A DNA stretch of 5,306 bases from an uncultured Lachnospiraceae bacterium. GTDB taxonomy: Bacteria > Bacillota > Clostridia > Lachnospirales > Lachnospiraceae. Both the position numbers and the translations under genes were made by a program. Each line of letters opens with the position of its first letter. Position 1 is the first letter of the stretch. The notes below the pieces were generated by a model. The model did not search any database and had not been told where the DNA came from. It saw nothing but the letters and a program-made list of their open reading frames with translations. The stretch covers positions 1 to 5,306 of the forward strand of contig USSP01000142.1 in NCBI GenBank assembly GCA_900557385.1, written 5' to 3'. Below are positions 1-5,306 of the stretch, piece after piece.

Positions 1-1111
1 GCCCGCAGTTGATACAGGCAGTAGGCTCCATCGCCGATACATCATCTTTGGTCAGGCAAAGCAAAGCTGACGCCGTCTTGGTGGTGGGAACATTTAAATC
101 AAAAATACCAAAGCCCATCATGGGACCACCGGAAATAATCTTCACGGGATCTTTCTTGAAGCCACCGGCCTCCTCCACCAGTTCCGCATAATTGGTTCCG
201 ATGCGGACGATAAAGTTTCTGGGGTCTGCAATGGCATCACCGGTTACGGTAACGATGCGGTGCATCAACGGTTTTCCTTCACGGACAGCCTGGTTAATTG
301 CCACGATGGTGTCCACGTTATCTACAATACAGCCTGCATCTGCCGGTAACATATCGGAATTGATTGCCCTGCCGGTCACTGCATAAATCAGCATACGCTC
401 TGCACCCTGGGGATATTTGGTCTTAATCGCCTTCACGCTCATGCGGTCTTCATCTTTGGTCAGTTCCTTCAGAAGCTTAACACAATCCGGCTTATTATCT
501 TCCACGGCAAACACACCCTGTGCCTTAGGGAAGATGGATAAAATAACCCGCATTCCGTCAATGAGAAGTTCCGGATTTTCCAGCATACGACGGTAGTCGG
601 AAGTCAGATAGGGCTCACACTCCGCACAATTGGCAATAATGTAGTCGATCTTCTCCGGCTCTTTGGGAGACATCTTGATAAAGGTAGGGAAGCCTGCACC
701 ACCCATGCCGACTACGCCGGCTTCCTTGATCAGATTTACTACTTCCTCACGGGTCATTTCCTCCAACGGCTTAACCGGAGGATACTCCACCTCGTCATAT
801 GCTCCATCGTTTTCGATAACGATACTCATCACATTATCACCGGTGACCACACGCCTTGGCTCAATCGCTTTTACCGTACCGGATACCGTAGCATAGATGG
901 GCGCAGATACAAAGCCTGCCGCTTCCGCAATTTTCTGTCCGGTCAATACATGGTCGCCTTTTTTTACGATCGGGTTGGCGGGTGCACCGATATGTTGTGA
1001 TAAAGGATATACCAGATCACCTTTCGGCAGGACTTCCTTAATAGGCTTGTCCTTGGATAAATCTTTACCATCATACGGATGGACGCCACCCAAGAATGTT
1101 AGTTTTGCCAT
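1..1111 (-). CDS. rnfC: RnfC, electron-transport complex subunit C (3' end cut by window)
   Basis: RnfC is the peripheral cytoplasmic subunit of the Rnf complex, which couples ferredoxin oxidation and NAD+ reduction to ion pumping; it carries the NADH/FMN-type fold and 4Fe-4S clusters. The minus-strand reading starts at ATG 1109-1111 with MAKLTFLGGVHPYDGK and stays open for 370 codons to the window edge. Visible hallmarks are the RnfC N-terminal barrel-sandwich region (about residues 1-110), the glycine-rich VGMGGAGFPT (about 132-141, nt 688-713) and NCAECEPYLTSDYRRM (about 159-175) of the Complex1_51K-like domain, an SLBB-like segment starting near VTVTGDAI (about 286), SGGPMMGFG (about 325), and finally ACINCG (365-370), the start of the first CxxCGxC iron-sulphur motif. 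The family is usually around 440 residues, so roughly 70 are missing to the left. A GAAGGA ribosome binding site lies 6 nt before the ATG. With a strong promoter directly upstream, it is probably the first gene of rnfCDGEAB; the other subunits are not visible. Confidence 0.95.
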   Translation of the reverse strand, partial: MAKLTFLGGVHPYDGKDLSKDKPIKEVLPKGDLVYPLSQHIGAPANPIVKKGDHVLTGQKIAEAAGFVSAPIYATVSGTVKAIEPRRVVTGDNVMSIVIENDGAYDEVEYPPVKPLEEMTREEVVNLIKEAGVVGMGGAGFPTFIKMSPKEPEKIDYIIANCAECEPYLTSDYRRMLENPELLIDGMRVILSIFPKAQGVFAVEDNKPDCVKLLKELTKDEDRMSVKAIKTKYPQGAERMLIYAVTGRAINSDMLPADAGCIVDNVDTIVAINQAVREGKPLMHRIVTVTGDAIADPRNFIVRIGTNYAELVEEAGGFKKDPVKIISGGPMMGFGIFDLNVPTTKTASALLCLTKDDVSAMEPTACINCG

Positions 1112-1149
1112 TCCCTTTCCTTCTTTCTTGAGAATTTTTAATCTTTTAT

Positions 1150-1178
1150 ATTATATATTTTTTCGCTAAAATATTCAA
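1150..1178 (-). promoter_or_regulatory. Sigma-A type promoter of rnfC
   Basis: On the minus strand, TTGAAT (1173-1178) and a perfect TATAAT (1150-1155) are separated by exactly 17 bases, matching the vegetative consensus at 10 of 12 positions. The predicted transcription start near 1143 gives a leader of only about 31 nt, leaving little room for a riboswitch or attenuator. Seen directly: the boxes and spacing. Inferred: that it drives the rnf operon. Confidence 0.8.
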
Positions 1179-1205
1179 CAAAGACTACTTACAAAACCGA
1201 AAATA

Positions 1206-1214
1206 TGATATAGT
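1206..1214 (+). promoter_or_regulatory. Possible extended -10 promoter for the YprB-like gene
   Basis: TGATATAGT (1206-1214) matches an extended -10 element (TGn followed by TATAGT). No good -35 box is present; CTTACA at 1188-1193 is the nearest, with a short 15-base spacer. The predicted start near 1221 would give a leader of about 27 nt. It lies between the rnfC promoter and the plus-strand gene, so the two divergent promoters are back to back within 136 bases. Confidence 0.4.
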
Positions 1215-1247
1215 TACCTTAGAAATCAATGAAAAGGAGCCTTTTTC

Positions 1248-2351
1248 ATGCGCGTTATCCGACAGAAACTGGAAGGGTTTTCCATTCGCTATCCCTTGGA
1301 AAAAATTGCCCCTCTTGAAAAAATACTATTTATTGATATCGAAACCACCGGTTTTACCGCACGCTCTTCTGTCCTTTATCTGATTGGAACCGCCTCCTAT
1401 CAGGATGGCTGCTGGTACACCCAGCAATGGTTCGCTGATTCCAAAAACGATGAGTGTGATTTACTGATTTCCTTTTTTGACTATCTCAAGGATTTCACCC
1501 ATTTAATCCATTTTAACGGAAATAATTTCGATCTGCCTTATCTGATGCAGAAGGTCGCTGCCTATAAGCTGCCCTATACCTTGGAGAATTTCATCGGTAT
1601 TGACATTTACCGTCGCGTTTCTCCCTATAAATTCTTTCTGCGCCTGCCCAATTGCAAGCAGAAAACGATTGAGTTATATCTGGGAATCGATCGTGTGGAT
1701 GTGTATAACGGCGGTGAACTGATCGGCATTTACCATGCTTACGCAGAGAATCCCGATGAGCGGATGTTTAAGATTCTCCTTCAGCACAACGCTGACGATG
1801 TGAAGGGTATGCTGGAAATTCTGCCGATATTGTCTGTTTATGATATGTTCAACGAAAACCATCGTCCGAAAAAGGTGCAGGCAAATTATTATACAGATAT
1901 GAACGGAGAACGACATCAGGAATTATATATCAGCTTCAAGCTGTCCACTCCCCTCCCCCTGAAGATCAGCTACTCGACCGGTGCTTTCTTCTTTTCCGGA
2001 GAAGGACTGGAGGGAACCTTGCGGATTCCTCTTTACGAAGAAGAAATGAAGTACTTTTATTCCAATTATAAGGACTATTATTACCTGCCGGAGGAGGATG
2101 TGGCACTTCACAAATCTATCGCAGGATTCGTGGACAAAGAACATCGCGTACAGGCTACGGCAGCAAATTGTTATACCCGGAAGTATTCTCTGTATCTGCC
2201 CCAGTGGGACACCGTTTTTGAACCTTTTTTCAAACGGGATTACAAGAGTAAAGAATATTTCTTCGAACTGACAGATGATATGAAAACCAACCGGGAATTT
2301 TTCGTTCTGTATATTCAGCATGTACTGCACATGCTGGCGTCAAGTTTTTGA
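1248..2351 (+). CDS. YprB-like RNase H-fold / DEDD 3'-5' exonuclease
   Basis: This is a 367-residue protein of the YprB / RNase_H_2 family, a DEDD-type exonuclease fold whose members are conserved in Firmicutes; a nucleic-acid processing or repair role is inferred, and the substrate is not known from the sequence. The three exonuclease motifs are visible in order: FIDIETTG (residues 28-35, with D30 and E32), HFNGNNFDLPYL (88-99, with D95) and HNADDVKGML (180-189, with D184 and the preceding H180). The catalytic DEDD set therefore looks complete. Residues from about 205 to 367 form a C-terminal region rich in Tyr and Phe with no motif I recognise. No signal peptide or membrane segment is seen. 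AAAAGGAG (1232-1239), 8 nt before the ATG, supports this start. The gene is divergent from rnfC and convergent with the EIIC-EAL gene, and appears to be a single-gene unit. The fold is confident; biochemical activity is inferred. Confidence 0.85.
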   Translation: MRVIRQKLEGFSIRYPLEKIAPLEKILFIDIETTGFTARSSVLYLIGTASYQDGCWYTQQWFADSKNDECDLLISFFDYLKDFTHLIHFNGNNFDLPYLMQKVAAYKLPYTLENFIGIDIYRRVSPYKFFLRLPNCKQKTIELYLGIDRVDVYNGGELIGIYHAYAENPDERMFKILLQHNADDVKGMLEILPILSVYDMFNENHRPKKVQANYYTDMNGERHQELYISFKLSTPLPLKISYSTGAFFFSGEGLEGTLRIPLYEEEMKYFYSNYKDYYYLPEEDVALHKSIAGFVDKEHRVQATAANCYTRKYSLYLPQWDTVFEPFFKRDYKSKEYFFELTDDMKTNREFFVLYIQHVLHMLASSF

Positions 2352-2355
2352 ATTA

Positions 2356-2394
2356 AAAAGCCACAGCGAGACAGCTTGTCCCACTGTGGCTTTT
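2356..2394. terminator. Bidirectional intrinsic terminator between convergent genes
   Basis: AAAAGCCACAG (2356-2366) pairs perfectly with CTGTGGCTTTT (2384-2394), giving an 11-bp stem. The 17-base apical part holds a second small helix, GACA (2370-2373) with TGTC (2377-2380). The A/T ends of the stem provide a T run after the GC-rich part on either strand: TTTT on the plus strand and TTTTT on the minus strand. It starts 4 bases after the YprB-like stop codon and directly abuts the TAG of the EIIC-EAL gene, so one element should end both transcripts. Confidence 0.85.
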
Positions 2395-4491
2395 CTATTG
2401 ACCGGTTCTGTCCTTATTCTCATTCTTCAGAATCCCCACCAGATTCTCCACCGGCATATCCTTGTAATACAAATATCCCTGGAACGTATCACATCCCATG
2501 GCAAGCAGCTGATCCCTCTGCTCTTCTGTTTCCACATACTCTGCAAGGACACGGAAATTAAGTCTCTGCCCCAGTTGGATGATGGAGGAAACGATACTCT
2601 GGGTCCGCTCGTTTTGCAGATTCCGGATCAGGGAACCATCCATCTTTACAAAATCAAAATAATTCTTCTGCAGAATGGTAATGGAAGTATTTCCCATGGA
2701 AAAATCATCCATAAAAACCTTAATCCCGCTCTTCTTGATCTGTTCAAAGGCTGTCTGGTATACATCGGCATCGGAAATATTGGCATCCTCTGTAATTTCA
2801 ATACCGAAAGTATTGGGCGTTACCTGCGCTTCCTCTACCTCCTGTATAAGCCACTTACGGAACGCTTCGTCCATAATAAGTTCAATCCGGAGATTCACTT
2901 CCACCTCAAATGCCGGTTCAATCCGCTGCATTTCTTTTAAATCTTTCAGCGCACGTTTACAGATTACTTTACTTAGTTCTTCAAACACTCCCCTGTTACG
3001 GGCTATTTCCACCACAAGCGGTGGATAGACTGCTTTGCCCTCCCGGTATTGAAAACGCAGCAGCGCCTCCGCTGCAATGACTTTGTCATCACGTACCTGG
3101 GGTTGATAATGGATTGCCACCGTGCCTGCCTGAATATCACTGTTCAGCTTGTTAAATAAATTTTCCTCAAAGGAACTTAACAGTGCACTCACATGATTCA
3201 GACGGTACGGCTGTTTTTCCGCTTCTGCTTTACGGCAAATATCCGTCAGGCATTGCAGACACTTTTCTTCATTTTCTACAGCAACTCTATCCGCTTTCCG
3301 CACAAAAGGCATATAAATGAATGTTCCAACAACAAGCGTAACCAGCTGTAAGATACTTCCCGCAATAGAGCCGGTAGCCTGATACCCGCTGATGATCACC
3401 GGAGTTGTCCAATGTACGCTGCCATTGATAATTGGCGGCACCAGACCGGCAGACATCGCAAGGTAACTAATCGTATACGATACCAGCGGCGTTACTACAA
3501 ACGGAACCAGATAAATCGGATTAAACACAATAGGTATCCCAAATACAAAGATCTCATTGATATTAAATACAATGGGAATTCCTGCCAGCCTGGTAAGTCT
3601 CCGCATCCTTTTGTCACGACTAAAGAGCAGGATTGCTGCAAAAAGACACAAGGTGGTTCCACATCCGCCCATCAGAACGAAGGTATCAAGGAGCGGTTTG
3701 TTCATGATGCATCCGTTTCCGAAGGCGAACACACTGGTTTCCGATGTGAGTAATGTATCAAAAACATTACTGCCATGAATCCCGACCATCCACAGGACCG
3801 ATTCACAAAACATAATCAGAAGTCCGCCCAGGAAGGTTGCTCCAATCGTTTCAAAGGGTTTTCCCAATAGAGCAACAACCAAATCGTTAAAGTTATAGAT
3901 TCCTTCACATAAACTGATGAGTTCTGCTCCCAGTGCAGAAATACCCACACAGATGCAGACAATAGGTACACAGTGAATCCCTCTTGTAAAGGTCGTGGAG
4001 TAGGCATCCTCTCTGTTCCGCATCAGCTTATGATATAACAGAAAGAACAACTTGTTATACAATACCGCGATCAACAATGCCGAAAACACATTTGCCATAT
4101 TCGTATAACGCATCAGGGAAACTTCCCCATTCAAAACCGCAGAACCAAGCGATGCAAAATAACAGATGGTTGTGGAAATGACGGAAATCACACCAATATC
4201 GGTATGTATCTTCTCCGTATGGGAATTCAGGCAGGAAAAAATAAACACCAGGTAAACCGCTGTGAATCCATAAGTTGCTTGATACAGGATTTCAAGAAAG
4301 TCATACAGTTTTCCATCCAGTACCGTTGCAACCAATTCACGTATGGCTGTAACCGGAAAGCTCTGGATCGCCAAGGCAAAAGCCCCAATCAAAAAAGCCG
4401 GTGTTAAAAAGGAAAAGGATTCTTTGATCGTCTCAATAACAGAATCTCTTTTCTTGTCCATGTCATTTTTATACAAATTGTCTAACTTCAC
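2395..4491 (-). CDS. PTS EIIC (lactose/cellobiose type)-EAL fusion; predicted sugar-responsive c-di-GMP phosphodiesterase
   Basis: This 698-residue protein has two modules. Residues about 20-400 are a full-length EIIC permease domain of the Lac/Cel (ChbC-like) type, with about ten hydrophobic stretches, GIHGSN (237-242, H239), FNINEIFVFGIPIVFNP (309-325, E313), a TTPVIISGY segment (362-370) and the closing IYMPFVRK (392-399). H239 and E313 correspond to the His and Glu that contact the sugar in characterised ChbC. After a 45-residue hydrophilic linker, residues about 447-690 form an EAL domain that hydrolyses cyclic-di-GMP to pGpG: HYQPQV (461-466), EALLR (475-479), N533, ITE (566-568), DDFSMG (595-600), K616, E651 and QGY (671-673). 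All metal and catalytic positions appear kept, although DDFG reads DDFS and AEGVE reads AEYVE. There is no degenerate GGDEF, EIIA or EIIB. The start is GTG (4489-4491), chosen because AGGAGG (4501-4506) sits 9 nt upstream; Met11 has no such site. The PP2C gene lies just upstream. A role as receptor rather than transporter is inferred. Confidence 0.9.
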   Translation of the reverse strand: MKLDNLYKNDMDKKRDSVIETIKESFSFLTPAFLIGAFALAIQSFPVTAIRELVATVLDGKLYDFLEILYQATYGFTAVYLVFIFSCLNSHTEKIHTDIGVISVISTTICYFASLGSAVLNGEVSLMRYTNMANVFSALLIAVLYNKLFFLLYHKLMRNREDAYSTTFTRGIHCVPIVCICVGISALGAELISLCEGIYNFNDLVVALLGKPFETIGATFLGGLLIMFCESVLWMVGIHGSNVFDTLLTSETSVFAFGNGCIMNKPLLDTFVLMGGCGTTLCLFAAILLFSRDKRMRRLTRLAGIPIVFNINEIFVFGIPIVFNPIYLVPFVVTPLVSYTISYLAMSAGLVPPIINGSVHWTTPVIISGYQATGSIAGSILQLVTLVVGTFIYMPFVRKADRVAVENEEKCLQCLTDICRKAEAEKQPYRLNHVSALLSSFEENLFNKLNSDIQAGTVAIHYQPQVRDDKVIAAEALLRFQYREGKAVYPPLVVEIARNRGVFEELSKVICKRALKDLKEMQRIEPAFEVEVNLRIELIMDEAFRKWLIQEVEEAQVTPNTFGIEITEDANISDADVYQTAFEQIKKSGIKVFMDDFSMGNTSITILQKNYFDFVKMDGSLIRNLQNERTQSIVSSIIQLGQRLNFRVLAEYVETEEQRDQLLAMGCDTFQGYLYYKDMPVENLVGILKNENKDRTGQ

Positions 4492-4500
4492 TTTTGGTAG

Positions 4501-4506
4501 CCTCCT
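4501..4506 (-). promoter_or_regulatory. Ribosome binding site fixing the GTG start of the EIIC-EAL gene
   Basis: A perfect AGGAGG on the minus strand lies 9 nt from GTG at 4489-4491. The next in-frame candidate, an ATG ten codons downstream (Met11), follows an A/T-rich coding stretch without a Shine-Dalgarno match, so the GTG is preferred. Confidence 0.75.
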
Positions 4507-4509
4507 GTC

Positions 4510-4529
4510 GGTTCTATGTCTATAGAACC
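4510..4529. repeat. Perfect inverted repeat next to the EIIC-EAL ribosome binding site
   Basis: GGTTCTAT (4510-4517) and ATAGAACC (4522-4529) are perfect reverse complements around a 4-base centre. On the minus strand, the repeat ends 3 bases before AGGAGG. No T run follows, so it is not a normal terminator. It could be a protein operator or an mRNA hairpin affecting translation or processing between the two genes. The symmetry is seen directly; the function is inferred. Confidence 0.6.
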
Positions 4530-4535
4530 CCCGAT

Positions 4536-4649
4536 TTAGATAATCATTTTACGAACATACGCAAGGCTAAGCATTGTTATATCATCGAACTGGTCCGCCT
4601 CTCCTACAAAAGCATCGATATCTGCCTTCACAAGCTTCAAGGTCTGCTT
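4536..4649 (-). pseudogene. Out-of-frame 3' remnant of the PP2C phosphatase gene
   Basis: In the frame one base later than the current phosphatase reading, this stretch encodes the family-typical C-terminus: LKLVKADIDAFVGEADQ, then FDDITML (nt 4569-4589), then SLAYVRKMII and TAA at 4536-4538. FDDITML contains the last metal-binding Asp of the PP2C/SpoIIE fold. It cannot be reached from the upstream frame, which stops at 4582. It is not a separate gene: it has no start codon or ribosome binding site and makes sense only as the displaced end of the upstream coding region. Its stop lies 44 nt before the GTG of the EIIC-EAL gene, normal spacing for an operon. Confidence 0.8.
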
Positions 4650-5306
4650 CCGTTACACCATCCGTATATTGGAAAATCCTGTCTCCTACATGGAGCTGTG
4701 TTACCTGTTCTTCATATTGGAAGTCCTCGATACCTGCAAGGACAAAGCCCGGATTGATTTTGTATGCCTCATAACCGCCGCCCTTACGATAAATAAACGG
4801 CGGCTCATGTCCTGCGTTGACATATCGAAACTCGCCCGTTACGAGATCCAGCACTCCCTCAAAGGCTGAAATAAACATTCCGTTATTGTTGGATTCACAG
4901 AGAAGATTGTTTACCTCCGTAAAAACTTCTCCTAAATTTCTTCCCGGTAATGTATGGTTCTTGATTAAGGTTTTGCCGATGACCATGAATAACGCTGCCG
5001 GAACACCTTTGCCGGAAACATCTGCCATTACAATTGCAAGATGTCTTTCATCTACCATGAAGAAATCATAGAAATCTCCCCCGACTTCCTTTGCCGGCGT
5101 CATAGTCGCATAAATATCAATTTCCTTTCGGTTGGGAAAGGCAGGAAAAATACAGGGCAGCATGGAAGACTGAATCTGTGTGGCAACATTCAATTCTGCT
5201 CCTATACGTTCCTTTTCTTTTGTTTCAAGCATCAAATTTTTCATATAAGTTTTCAAATCCGATGCCATGGTTACCAGGAATTCCGACAAGGATTGTATTT
5301 CATCCC
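4582..5306 (-). CDS. HAMP-PP2C (SpoIIE/RsbU-type) Ser/Thr phosphatase; 5' end outside window, C-terminus frameshifted
   Basis: This is the C-terminal part of a signalling phosphatase that, by family, dephosphorylates a protein partner such as an anti-sigma antagonist. The frame is open to the right window edge, where DEIQSLSEFLVTMASDL resembles the end of a HAMP domain; an N-terminal membrane sensor is therefore expected outside the window, and the TTG at 5287-5289 is not a real start. A signalling helix follows (KEKERIGAELNVATQIQSSM), then the PP2C domain with GGDFYD (nt 5065-5082), ADVSGKGVP (4999-5025), VNAGHEPP (4798-4821) and YTDGVTEA ending near 4645. After TEA the usual segment of about 30 residues (FG..RL.. 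helix) is absent and the frame runs into an unrelated tail, CEGRYRCFCRRGGPVR, ending at TGA 4582-4584. The final DDIT metal motif is thus lost from this product. The current protein is probably impaired, unless the lesion is an assembly error. It lies directly upstream of, and probably co-transcribed with, the EIIC-EAL gene. Confidence 0.88.
   Translation of the reverse strand, partial: DEIQSLSEFLVTMASDLKTYMKNLMLETKEKERIGAELNVATQIQSSMLPCIFPAFPNRKEIDIYATMTPAKEVGGDFYDFFMVDERHLAIVMADVSGKGVPAALFMVIGKTLIKNHTLPGRNLGEVFTEVNNLLCESNNNGMFISAFEGVLDLVTGEFRYVNAGHEPPFIYRKGGGYEAYKINPGFVLAGIEDFQYEEQVTQLHVGDRIFQYTDGVTEADLEACEGRYRCFCRRGGPVR

Noticed and set aside
663..1169. Plus-strand open frames opposite rnfC
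   Set aside because: The minus-strand RnfC reading explains the whole stretch with recognisable motifs, so these frames are shadows.
1923..2330. Minus-strand open frame of 135 codons opposite the YprB-like gene
   Set aside because: It is antisense to a coding region with clear family features, and its own translation shows no domain and no upstream Shine-Dalgarno match.
2320..2940. Plus-strand open frame of 206 codons antisense to the EAL region
   Set aside because: It lies wholly opposite a well-supported EAL coding region apart from its first bases, has no ribosome binding site or recognisable domain, and would cross the terminator hairpin.
3235..3261. Linker cysteines as an EIIB phosphorylation site
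   Set aside because: EIIB active-site cysteines sit in a separate domain of about 100 residues with a characteristic glycine/serine loop after the Cys; this linker is too short and lacks that loop.
4510..4529. Inverted repeat as an intrinsic terminator
   Set aside because: The stem is AT-containing and only 8 bp, and on neither strand is it followed by a T run; the minus strand continues into a ribosome binding site.
4492..4581. Cyclic-di-GMP riboswitch upstream of the EAL gene
   Set aside because: The gap is too short, and part of it encodes the phosphatase remnant; none of the GEMM-type core motifs was recognised.
4580..4660. Programmed ribosomal frameshift joining the phosphatase to its displaced C-terminus
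   Set aside because: No slippery heptamer is seen at the junction, and a frameshift alone would not restore the missing segment of about 30 residues; a deletion explains both.
5287..5289. TTG as the start codon of the phosphatase
   Set aside because: The frame stays open to the window edge and the upstream codons (DEIQS) continue a HAMP-like segment; the true start must lie outside.

Overview
The window looks like chromosomal DNA of an anaerobic, low-to-moderate-GC Firmicute, most likely a clostridial gut or rumen lineage such as Lachnospiraceae. This is inferred from an Rnf-type electron-transport gene, a YprB-like nuclease, strong AGGAGG-type ribosome binding sites, AT-rich sigma-A promoters and a cyclic-di-GMP enzyme fused to a phosphotransferase-system (PTS) permease domain. 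The species cannot be named from this sequence.

Layout. (1) Positions 1-1111, minus strand: the N-terminal 370 codons of rnfC, cut by the window start just inside its first 4Fe-4S motif. A near-consensus promoter (1150-1178) lies right in front of it, so rnfC is probably the first gene of an rnf operon running off the left edge. (2) Positions 1248-2351, plus strand: a YprB-like DEDD-type 3'-5' exonuclease / RNase H-fold protein, transcribed divergently from rnfC. (3) Positions 2356-2394: a compact hairpin with A and T flanks, which works as a terminator in both directions between convergent genes. (4) Positions 2395-4491, minus strand: a 698-residue protein joining a complete lactose/cellobiose-type PTS EIIC membrane domain to a cytoplasmic EAL cyclic-di-GMP phosphodiesterase domain. 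(5) Positions 4536-5306, minus strand: the C-terminal part of a HAMP-PP2C (SpoIIE/RsbU-type) serine/threonine phosphatase whose N-terminus lies beyond the right edge. Its 3' end is damaged: about 30 family-typical residues are missing and the final DDIT motif now lies in another frame.

How they fit together. The phosphatase and the EIIC-EAL gene are on the same strand with only a short gap, and that gap holds a perfect 8-bp inverted repeat next to the ribosome binding site. They probably form, or once formed, a signalling operon: a membrane-anchored PP2C switch upstream of a possible sugar-sensing cyclic-di-GMP phosphodiesterase. The EIIC half keeps the His and Glu expected at the sugar site, but no EIIA or EIIB is present in the window. 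That favours a receptor ('trigger') role over bulk sugar uptake. The EAL half keeps all the usual catalytic residues despite unusual loop changes. The rnf and YprB-like genes are separate housekeeping units.
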